Source: Thermoleophilia bacterium (GTDB lineage: Bacteria; Actinomycetota; Thermoleophilia; Gaiellales; Gaiellaceae). From it: a DNA stretch of 17,702 nt. Shown piece by piece: positions 12,291-17,702 of this stretch; the first letter of the stretch is position 1; every line of letters begins with the position of its first letter. Position numbers and translations under genes: made by a program. The DNA is taken from the NCBI GenBank assembly GCA_025935275.1, contig JAICVP010000010.1:1-17702 (forward strand), read 5' to 3'. The notes below the pieces were generated by a model. That model was not told the origin of the DNA, searched no databases, and saw only the letters and a program-made list of their open reading frames with translations.

Positions 12291-13808
12291 GTGAGCTTCT
12301 ACATCACGACACCGATCTATTACGTCAACGCGACGCCGCACGTCGGGCATGCCTACACGACGATCGCCGCGGACATCCTCGCGCGCCACCGCCGGCAGCG
12401 GGGGGAGGAGACCTTCTTTCTCACAGGCACCGACGAGCACGGCTCGAACATCGCGCGGGTCGCGGAGGAAGCCGGGCTCGAGCCGAAGGAGTTCGTCGAC
12501 CGCAACGCAGCCACGTTCATGGAGATGACGCGGCGGATCAACGTCTCCAACGACTTCTTCATCCGCACCACCGACGAGCGCCACGAACAGCTCGTGCAGG
12601 AGTTCCTGCAGCGGATCTACGACGCCGGCGAGATCTACGAAGGCGTCTACGCCGGGCTCTACTGCAGCCGTTGCGAGTCCTTCTATGCGGAGTCGGAGCT
12701 CGTGGACGGGAACTGCCCGCAGCACGGGATCCCGCCGGAGTGGGTGGAGGAGAAGAACTACTTCTTCCGGCTATCCGCGTACCAGGACAGGCTGCTCGCG
12801 CTGTACGAGGAGGGCTCGGACTTCGTCCTGCCCAAGTTCCGGGCCAACGAGGCGCGGAGCTTCATCGAGCAAGGGCTCGACGACATCAGCGTGAGCCGTG
12901 CCACCCAGCGGTGGGGCGTCTCCGTGCCCTGGGATCCCGACCAGGTCGTCTACGTCTGGGTCGACGCGCTCATCAACTACTGGAGCGCGCTTGCCTTCGC
13001 TCGTGAGGGCGAGGACCTCCGCGACCGCCTCTGGCCGGAGGTTCACCACCTCCTGGCGAAGGACATCCTCAAGTTCCACTGCGTGATCTGGCCGGCGCTG
13101 CTGATGGGCGCAGGAATCAGCGTGCCGAAGCAGCTGTTCGTCCATGGCTACCTGCTGATGGACGACCGCAAGATGTCGAAATCGGTCGGCAACGTGATCG
13201 ACCCGCTCGAGCTCATCGACGTCTACGGCGTGGACGCCGTCCGCTACTACCTGTTCCGCGCAGCCTCGTTCGGGCAGGACGGCAACATCTCGGTGGACGG
13301 CCTGCACGAGCGCTACGAGCGCGAGCTCGGTAACGATCTCGGCAACCTCCTGTCGCGTACGACGGCGATGGTCGCCCGCTACCGCGACGGCAAGCTTCCG
13401 GTGGTCGAGGGTTCCGCGGAGCTGGCTGGCGAGCTCGACGCGCTCGGGGGGAGGGTCGTCGCGCGGCTGGACGCCTACGACCTGACCGGGGGGCTCGACG
13501 AGATCTGGGAGGTCGTCCGCGCCCTGAACCGGCACGTCGAGCAGAACGCGCCGTGGGAGCTGGCGAAGGACGAGGCCAAGGCGGACGAGCTCGACCGGGT
13601 CCTCTTCGATCTGGCCGACGGATTGCGCGTGCTCGCGATCACTCTGGCGCCGTTCCTGCCGGAGACCACATCGCGCATCCTCGACGCGCTCGGCCAGGAC
13701 GCGGGCTTGGACTGGGATCACGCGCGGTCGGGTCAGACCCGCGCTGCAGAGGGGATCGCACCGGCCGAGCCGCTCTTCCCGCGCGTCGATTCGCCCGCGG
13801 CAGTCTGA
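12291..13808 (+). CDS. metG: Methionyl-tRNA synthetase
   Basis: 505 aa from GTG 12291. It charges tRNA-Met with methionine in the cytosol. Class I signatures are PHVGHAYTTIAADILAR (16-32, HIGH-type HVGH at 17-20), GTDEHG (46-51), the zinc knuckle Cys125, Cys128, Cys142, His145, and DDRKMSKSVGNVIDP (291-305, KMSKS 294-298). The anticodon-binding alpha-helix bundle follows. At this length it lacks the C-terminal tRNA-binding (Trbp111-like) domain, so it is the short form, as in several actinobacteria. GTG is preferred because SFYITTPIYYVN is the usual N-terminus and TATGAT sits eight bases upstream. It heads a run of closely spaced genes. Confidence 0.96.
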   Translation: MSFYITTPIYYVNATPHVGHAYTTIAADILARHRRQRGEETFFLTGTDEHGSNIARVAEEAGLEPKEFVDRNAATFMEMTRRINVSNDFFIRTTDERHEQLVQEFLQRIYDAGEIYEGVYAGLYCSRCESFYAESELVDGNCPQHGIPPEWVEEKNYFFRLSAYQDRLLALYEEGSDFVLPKFRANEARSFIEQGLDDISVSRATQRWGVSVPWDPDQVVYVWVDALINYWSALAFAREGEDLRDRLWPEVHHLLAKDILKFHCVIWPALLMGAGISVPKQLFVHGYLLMDDRKMSKSVGNVIDPLELIDVYGVDAVRYYLFRAASFGQDGNISVDGLHERYERELGNDLGNLLSRTTAMVARYRDGKLPVVEGSAELAGELDALGGRVVARLDAYDLTGGLDEIWEVVRALNRHVEQNAPWELAKDEAKADELDRVLFDLADGLRVLAITLAPFLPETTSRILDALGQDAGLDWDHARSGQTRAAEGIAPAEPLFPRVDSPAAV

Positions 13809-13815
13809 AATCGCC

Positions 13816-14565
13816 GTGATCGACACACATGCGCACCTCGACGCTCTGGACGACGCGCCCGCCGCGCTCGTGCGCGCCCGTGAAGCGGGAGTCGAGCGGA
13901 TCATCACGATCGGGACGACGCTCGACTCCTGCCGCGCGATGCTGGCATTCGCGGAGGGGGAGGACGGCGTCTTCGTCTCGCTCGGCCTCCACCCGCACGA
14001 GGCAGCCACGGCCGGCTCCGCGGAGGTCGAGGAGCTCGCGTCGCTTCTCGAGCACCCGAAGGCGGTCGCGGTCGGCGAGACGGGGCTCGACCATTTCCGG
14101 GACTACGCGCCGCATGACCGCCAGCTCGATCTCTTTCGGGCGCAGGCGGACCTGGCCATCGGCTCGGGCAGGCCGATCGTCGTCCACACCCGCGCGGCGG
14201 AGGAGGAAACATTGGCCGTGCTCACCGCGCTCCCGCCGGGCGCGCGGGTCGTCCTGCACTGCTTCTCATCGCTTCGTCTGCTCGACCCCGCTCTGGAGCG
14301 GGGCTGGTACGTCTCCTTCGCGGGAAACGTGACCTACCCCAAGGCGACGGAGCTCCGCACGGCGGCGGCGCGCGTACCCGCAGATCGGATCCTGGCCGAG
14401 ACTGACAGTCCGTACCTCTCACCGCAGCCGGTGCGGGGTCAGCGGAACGAGCCGGCGAACGTCGTCCACACGCTTGCCACACTCGCGGGGGCGAGGGGCC
14501 AAGACCGGGACGAGCTCGAGCGGGCGATCGACGCCAACGCAACTGCGGCGTTCGGGCTTCCGTGA
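13816..14565 (+). CDS. tatD: TatD family metal-dependent hydrolase/DNase
   Basis: 249 aa. TIM-barrel amidohydrolase motifs are THAHLD (4-9), SLGLHPHEA (55-63), GETGLD (87-92) with the metal-ligand Glu88, VVHTR (122-126), LHCFSS (147-152) and AETDSPYL (194-201). TatD enzymes are cytosolic Mg-dependent 3'-5' exonucleases linked to DNA repair and oxidative stress. GTG starts seven bases after the metG stop, and the stop overlaps the rsmA start as GTGA. metG-tatD-rsmA order is common in bacteria. QPVRGQRNEP and NVVHT (around 204-218) also fit the family end. Confidence 0.93.
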   Translation: MIDTHAHLDALDDAPAALVRAREAGVERIITIGTTLDSCRAMLAFAEGEDGVFVSLGLHPHEAATAGSAEVEELASLLEHPKAVAVGETGLDHFRDYAPHDRQLDLFRAQADLAIGSGRPIVVHTRAAEEETLAVLTALPPGARVVLHCFSSLRLLDPALERGWYVSFAGNVTYPKATELRTAAARVPADRILAETDSPYLSPQPVRGQRNEPANVVHTLATLAGARGQDRDELERAIDANATAAFGLP

Positions 14566-15344
14566 AGCTCCCCGTCGCAGCGAACCGCGAGCTCGGCCAG
14601 CACTTCCTGGTCGACGACAACATTCTCGGGGTGGCCGGCCGCCTCGCCCACCTCGGCGCGGACGATGTCGTGCTCGAAGTCGGCGCGGGTCTCGGCGTGC
14701 TCACCGCCTACCTTGCCGAGCGCGTGCGGCTCGTCCACGCGGTGGAGCTCGACCGCGGCCTCGAGCCGCACCTGCGCGAGCGCCTCGTGGGCCACCAGAA
14801 CGTGGAGCTCGTGCTCGGCGACGCTCTGACGCTCCCGCTCGAAGCGCTCGACCCGCCGCCCGGGAAGCTCGTCGCCAACCTGCCGTACCAGATCGCCACA
14901 CCGCTGATCGCCGAAAGCCTCCACGGGCTGCCCACGCTCGAGCTCTGGTGCGTGATGGTGCAGCGCGAGGTCGCGGACCGATTCTTCGCCAAGCCGGGGA
15001 CGAAGAGCTACGGCGCCGTCTCGGTGCTCATCCAGCTCACCGCGGAGCGCACGGGCGTCCATCCCGTGGCCCGCACGGTCTTCCGTCCGCCACCGAACGT
15101 GGACTCCGCGCTCGTCGCCTTTCGGCGGACCCGCGCCTGGGGGCCCGAGTTCGCGCACCTGAAGGACATCGTCCAGAGCGCATTCGCCCACCGGCGCAAG
15201 ACGCTGCTCAACTCGCTCGAGCTTGCTCGCGGCGGCAGGCCCGAGGCCGACGCTGCGCTGGAGAAGCTCGGGCTGCGCCCGGACGTCCGAGCCGAGGCGC
15301 TTCCGCCGGCGCAGTTCCTCGAGCTCGCGGAGCTCCTCCCATGA
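14562..15344 (+). CDS. rsmA: 16S rRNA dimethyladenosine transferase RsmA (KsgA)
   Basis: 260 aa. RsmA dimethylates A1518 and A1519 near the 3' end of 16S rRNA with S-adenosylmethionine, late in 30S assembly. Visible motifs are LGQHFLVD (11-18), the SAM-binding EVGAGLGVLT (39-48), VELDRGLEPHL (61-71), GDAL (87-90) and catalytic NLPY (106-109), then VQREVADRF and FRPPPNVDSALV. The C-terminal helical domain has FAHRRKTLLNSL. GTG 14562 overlaps the tatD stop, and the stop overlaps ispE as ATGA, so translation is coupled on both sides. Confidence 0.96.
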   Translation: MKLPVAANRELGQHFLVDDNILGVAGRLAHLGADDVVLEVGAGLGVLTAYLAERVRLVHAVELDRGLEPHLRERLVGHQNVELVLGDALTLPLEALDPPPGKLVANLPYQIATPLIAESLHGLPTLELWCVMVQREVADRFFAKPGTKSYGAVSVLIQLTAERTGVHPVARTVFRPPPNVDSALVAFRRTRAWGPEFAHLKDIVQSAFAHRRKTLLNSLELARGGRPEADAALEKLGLRPDVRAEALPPAQFLELAELLP

Positions 15345-16165
15345 TCCGCCTGCAGGCGGCTGCGAAGATCAACCTGGCGCTGCTGGTCGGGCCGACCAGG
15401 GAGGACGGTCTGCACGAGCTCGTCACAGTCATGCAGCGCATCGACATCTGCGACGCGGTCGAGGTCGCGCCGGCGCAGACCCTTGCGGTCGACGGCTTCC
15501 GGAAGGACAAGATCGTGCGGGCGGCGCTGGAGCGGCTCGCTGCGGCGGCAGGGACCGAGCCCCACTGGCGCGCCACCATCCGCAAGCGCATCCCGCTCGC
15601 CGCCGGCCTTGGAGGAGGAAGCGCCGACGCCGCTGCTGCGCTCTCCCTGGCCAATCCGCTGCTCGACGAGCCACTCCCGGCCGAGCGCCTCGTGGAGGTC
15701 GCAGCGGAGGTCGGGGCGGACGTTCCGTTCTTTCTCGAGCCCGGCCCGAAGCTGGCCGAGGGGGCGGGGGAGCGGCTCGCCGCCCTCGAGCTACCGCAGG
15801 ATTTCTGGGTGGTCGTCGCTCTTCCGCGCCGTGCGGCGAAGAGCTCGACCGCCGACGTCTACGCTCGTTTCGACGCCATGAACGGGGCGGCGGCGTTCGA
15901 AGAACGGCGCGCGGCGCTGGCCGACGCGCTCGGCGCGGTTCGCCGCCCACGCGACTTCGCCGCCTTCCCGCCGAACGACCTCGCCGAGGCGGCGGGCAAG
16001 CCGAAGCTCCTCGCTGACCTCCTCGACGACGGAGCCTTCCGCGCCGACGTGAGCGGCGCCGGCCCGGCCGTCTACGGGCTCTTCCACCACCTCGCCGATG
16101 CCAAGCGCGCCGCCCGCGGACTGCGCGTCCAGGCGCGGACCTGGGTGGTGGCGCCCGTCTGGTAG
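15341..16165 (+). CDS. ispE: 4-diphosphocytidyl-2-C-methyl-D-erythritol kinase
   Basis: 274 aa, a little shorter than the common ~285. IspE phosphorylates CDP-ME in the methylerythritol (MEP) route to isoprenoids. GHMP-kinase motifs are AKINLALLV (8-16), DGLHELVTVMQ (22-32, usually DGYHEL), PLAAGLGGGSADAAA (85-99, ATP loop), GADVPFFLE (125-133) and a C-terminal SGAGPAVYGLF. Asp127 in GADVPFF is the expected catalytic aspartate. It is coupled to rsmA by ATGA; the rsmA-ispE pairing is widespread. Its TAG stop forms part of the TAGCGT hexamer before the next gene. Confidence 0.95.
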   Translation: MIRLQAAAKINLALLVGPTREDGLHELVTVMQRIDICDAVEVAPAQTLAVDGFRKDKIVRAALERLAAAAGTEPHWRATIRKRIPLAAGLGGGSADAAAALSLANPLLDEPLPAERLVEVAAEVGADVPFFLEPGPKLAEGAGERLAALELPQDFWVVVALPRRAAKSSTADVYARFDAMNGAAAFEERRAALADALGAVRRPRDFAAFPPNDLAEAAGKPKLLADLLDDGAFRADVSGAGPAVYGLFHHLADAKRAARGLRVQARTWVVAPVW

Positions 16166-16168
16166 CGT
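16163..16168 (+). promoter_or_regulatory. Possible -10 hexamer of the 117-aa membrane protein
   Basis: TAGCGT overlapping the ispE stop, nine bases before ATG 16178. Could give a near-leaderless transcript, but read-through from ispE is equally possible. Confidence 0.35.
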
Positions 16169-16177
16169 CGCGCCGCC

Positions 16178-16531
16178 ATGGACGAGCCACGGACGATCGA
16201 GCACGGCGAGAGCGCATCGGCCCGCTGGTTGCGGGAGCGACGGCTCCGCGTTGCGCTCCTGATCGCGTTCGTCGAGAGCCTGCTCGTCCTCTTCAGCGAC
16301 CACGGCTGGCGCTACGTAATCATCACCGCGGTTGTCGCACTCGCGGCCTACTGGTTCCTCGGGCGACGATGGCCCGGCGTCATCTACGAGGCGACCTGGA
16401 TCGCGGCGGTCTCCCAGCTGCTGGCAGTGCTCGTCCCCGTGCTCTGGGTCCTCGTCAAGGTGGTCGCCCTCGTCGTGCTGGTCGGCCTCGCTGTCTTCCT
16501 GCTGGCGGCGCTCCTCCTTGACCGAAAGTAG
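16178..16531 (+). CDS. Small polytopic membrane protein of unknown function
   Basis: 117 aa. A charged N-terminus (1-24, with RWLRERRLR) is followed by hydrophobic spans near 25-39, 46-62, 72-87 and 88-113, so three or four membrane helices, ending LLLDRK. I do not recognise the family. The start is twelve bases after the ispE stop and the gene lies between ispE and tRNA-Gln, so it probably belongs to the same transcription unit as the metG-ispE run. It is not a transporter of a type I know; no charged residues sit inside the spans. Confidence 0.75.
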   Translation: MDEPRTIEHGESASARWLRERRLRVALLIAFVESLLVLFSDHGWRYVIITAVVALAAYWFLGRRWPGVIYEATWIAAVSQLLAVLVPVLWVLVKVVALVVLVGLAVFLLAALLLDRK

Positions 16532-16534
16532 AGT
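16529..16534 (+). promoter_or_regulatory. Possible -10 of tRNA-Gln
   Basis: TAGAGT fourteen bases before the mature tRNA 5' end (16549), overlapping the stop of the preceding gene. It would leave an 8-nt 5' leader for RNase P. Tentative; there is no -35 at proper spacing. Confidence 0.3.
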
Positions 16535-16548
16535 GAGTCGCGATCCGG

Positions 16549-16622
16549 TGGGGCGTAGCCAAGCGGTAAGGCAGCGGGTTTTGGTCCCGTGACCGGAGGT
16601 TCGAATCCTCCCGCCCCAGCCA
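16549..16622 (+). tRNA. tRNA-Gln (anticodon TTG), CCA encoded
   Basis: 74 nt. Acceptor stem TGGGGCG (16549-16555) pairs with CGCCCCA (16612-16618), discriminator G, encoded CCA (16620-16622). D-arm GCC/GGC (16558-16572). Anticodon stem GCGGG/CCCGT with loop TTTTGGT and anticodon TTG at 16581-16583. T-arm GGAGG, TTCGAAT, CCTCC (16595-16611). All stems close. Anticodon UUG decodes CAA and, by wobble, CAG. The gene lies 13 bases before glmU. Confidence 0.97.
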
Positions 16623-16628
16623 TAACCT
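16623..16628 (+). promoter_or_regulatory. -10 hexamer of the GlmU-like gene
   Basis: TAACCT starts on the base after the tRNA CCA and is seven bases before ATG 16636, so a leaderless mRNA is likely. The -35 position would lie inside the tRNA gene. Confidence 0.5.
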
Positions 16629-16635
16629 CGAACCC

Positions 16636-17385
16636 ATGACCTCTTCGCTCGCCGCGGTCGTGATGGCTGCAGGACTCGGAACGCGCATGCGCTCCGACCG
16701 CCCCAAGCATCTACACCCGCTCCTCGGACGGCGGCTGCTCGATTGGTCGATCGCACCGGTCCTGCCGCTCGGCCCCGACCCGCTCGTCGTCGTCTGCTCG
16801 CCGCGGACGAAGGACGAGCTCGACGGCACGCTGCCCGCAGGCGCCACGCTTGCCGTTCAAGAGGAGCCGAAGGGCACCGGCGACGCCGTGGCTGCGGCCC
16901 ACCCCGCGCTCTCCGGTTTCGACGGGGACGTCTTCGTCCTCGACGGCGCCGCTCCCCTTCTCACCACCGAGCTCCTCGAGGCGCTGCTGGACGAGCACCG
17001 CAAAGCTGACGCCTCCGTCACGGTCCTCTCGATCGAGCCGGACGAGCCGCTTCCGTACGGCCGCATCATCCGGGACGAGAGCGGCGCTCTCCGCGCCATC
17101 GTCGAGGAAAAGGACGCGTCGCCGGAGGAGCTCGCCATCCGCGAGCTCAACACGTCGATCTACGTCTTTCGCGCAGCCGACCTCTGGCCCGCGCTCGAGG
17201 CGCTCGACCCTGCCAACGCCCAGGGTGAGCTCTACCTGACCGACGCCGTGCTGAACCTCGTGGAGGCCGGACGCGTCGCTGCCGTCTATTGTGCCCCTGT
17301 GGCCGCGATGGGTCTCGGCGTCAACACGCCGGAGGAGCTGGCGGAGGCCGAGGCCGTCCTGCGCCGGCGCGGTGCCGAAGCGTGA
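16636..17385 (+). CDS. Single-domain GlmU-like UDP-N-acetylglucosamine pyrophosphorylase, Ala at the Asp105 position
   Basis: 249 aa. The nucleotidyltransferase domain matches the N-terminal half of GlmU: VVMAAGLGTRMRSDRPKHLHPLLGRRLL (8-35), QEEPKGTGDAV (75-85), YGRII (141-145), IVEEKDA (155-161), ELNTSIY (170-176) and GLGVNTPEEL (226-235). In GlmU this domain makes UDP-GlcNAc from UTP and GlcNAc-1-phosphate. The left-handed beta-helix acetyltransferase half is absent; a stop follows directly. The conserved GDxPLL is GAAPLL here (A105), losing an aspartate that binds magnesium in GlmU, although Asn230 at the second ligand position is kept. Activity is therefore doubtful, or the substrate differs. 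Position before prs is the usual glmU-prs arrangement. Confidence 0.85.
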   Translation: MTSSLAAVVMAAGLGTRMRSDRPKHLHPLLGRRLLDWSIAPVLPLGPDPLVVVCSPRTKDELDGTLPAGATLAVQEEPKGTGDAVAAAHPALSGFDGDVFVLDGAAPLLTTELLEALLDEHRKADASVTVLSIEPDEPLPYGRIIRDESGALRAIVEEKDASPEELAIRELNTSIYVFRAADLWPALEALDPANAQGELYLTDAVLNLVEAGRVAAVYCAPVAAMGLGVNTPEELAEAEAVLRRRGAEA

Positions 17386-17493
17386 CCGTGGGGTACGTCC
17401 AGCGCTGCAGGGAGAATGTTCCAGTTGCGCGAGTGGAGGTTGACCGCGATGCTTCGAGTACCGTCGCGGGGTGGATCGACCAGGAAGGCAACA
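17386..17493 (+). promoter_or_regulatory. glmU-prs intergenic region with prs leader
   Basis: 108 nt without a convincing gene. TACCGT (17459-17464) is a possible -10 with TTGACC 13 bases upstream, a short spacer. AGGAAGG (17482-17488) is a good Shine-Dalgarno for GTG 17494. If that -10 is right, the in-frame ATG at 17449 lies before the transcript start. No terminator hairpin is obvious. Confidence 0.4.
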
Positions 17494-17702
17494 GTGGAAA
17501 GCGGAACGACTGAGCTGACCAGGCTGCCGGGCCTCGAAGTCCCCGAGGTTCCCGTTCCACAGGCCAGCGGAGAGCGCGGGCGCTGGATCGAGCGCGGTCC
17601 GTCCGGCAAGCTCATGCTCTTCTCGGGGCGCTCCAATCCTGAGCTCTCGGAGCGCATCGCCGAGGTCCTGGATATCTCGCTCGGCGAGGTCGAGCTCGAG
17701 AC
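17494..17702 (+). CDS. prs: Ribose-phosphate pyrophosphokinase, N-terminal fragment (3' truncated by window)
   Basis: About 69 codons are visible, running off the window. SGKLMLFSGRSNPELSERIAEVLDISLGEVELE (from 17602) is the conserved start of PRPP synthetase, which transfers pyrophosphate from ATP to ribose 5-phosphate for nucleotide and histidine synthesis. A 37-residue extension (VESGTTELTRLPGLEV and onward) precedes the usual N-terminus. GTG 17494 is preferred because AGGAAGG lies five bases upstream; ATG 17449 in the same frame is an alternative. Catalytic KRR and PRPP loops lie outside the window. Confidence 0.9.
   Translation, partial: MESGTTELTRLPGLEVPEVPVPQASGERGRWIERGPSGKLMLFSGRSNPELSERIAEVLDISLGEVELE

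Noticed and set aside
14474..15340. Extension of the ispE frame across rsmA
   Set aside because: Shadow translation; IspE begins at the ATGA overlap with its usual MIRLxAxAKINL.
17449..17493. ATG 17449 as the prs start
   Set aside because: In frame, but no Shine-Dalgarno at good spacing and it precedes the likely -10; GTG 17494 has AGGAAGG five bases upstream. Not fully excluded.
17289..17513. 74-aa plus-strand frame over the end of glmU and the intergenic gap
   Set aside because: Shadow of glmU followed by non-coding-like sequence; no motif and no start signal.
1..17702. Mobile elements, CRISPR arrays, toxin-antitoxin or defence system
   Set aside because: No transposase, integrase, repeat array or defence-type domain was seen. 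The AbrB-type protein resembles MazE-fold antitoxins but has a cysteine knuckle and no adjacent toxin.

Overview
The window is a high-GC, gene-dense stretch of bacterial chromosome, about 17.7 kb. It holds some 24 protein genes, two of them cut by the window ends, one tRNA, and almost no intergenic DNA. Base composition, many GTG starts, TAnnnT hexamers placed directly before start codons (leaderless mRNAs), the order metG-tatD-rsmA-ispE-tRNA-Gln-glmU-prs, an LCP protein and an AbrB-type regulator with a cysteine knuckle fit a deep-branching actinobacterium. Thermoleophilia (Gaiellales or Solirubrobacterales) is my best guess. That placement is inference from gene content, not a search. I see no insertion sequence, phage gene or CRISPR array.

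Layout. 1-2112: the 3' end of clpB converges on a small cupin gene. The cupin gene is divergent from a two-gene unit, an ADP-ribosylglycohydrolase (ARH) translationally coupled to a LysE/RhtB exporter. 2109-3852: a GNAT acetyltransferase is divergent from a run of three small genes (polytopic membrane protein, GYD-domain protein, 73-aa unknown). 3849-5810: pseudouridine-5'-phosphate glycosidase and a PfkB kinase form a likely pseudouridine-salvage operon, divergent from a small glycine-rich membrane protein. 5761-7739: a GT-C membrane glycosyltransferase is divergent from an FmdB-type zinc-ribbon protein. 7736-9150: a DUF2007-like protein lies behind an LCP cell-wall ligase. 9177-10939: a ROK sugar kinase is coupled to rsmI. 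10946-12281: a secreted, apparently inactivated M23/LytM protein has a textbook promoter, and its frame runs antisense through a whole AbrB-type regulator gene. 12277-16531: metG, tatD, rsmA, ispE and a small membrane protein form a tight operon-like block (translation, cofactor and isoprenoid housekeeping). 16549-17702: tRNA-Gln(TTG), a single-domain GlmU-like uridylyltransferase, and the 5' end of prs.

The most striking signal is regulatory. Four divergent gene pairs (starts 572/596, 2561/2588, 5536/5559, 9150/9177) are separated by only 22-26 nt. In each gap two opposed TAnnnT -10 hexamers overlap. In three pairs they share exactly the central TA, and the hexamers sit 6-11 nt from the start codons, so each gap looks like a minimal bidirectional promoter serving leaderless or nearly leaderless genes. 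Two of these genes (ARH and GNAT) have no ATG, GTG or TTG at their conserved N-terminus. Both instead show TACCCT-N6-ATC, with the ATC in frame exactly where the family begins, which suggests AUC initiation on leaderless transcripts.

Two enzymes show changes at functional residues. The GlmU-like protein has Ala where the metal-binding Asp105 is expected and lacks the acetyltransferase domain. The M23 protein keeps the HxxxD motif but has YxY in place of HxH.
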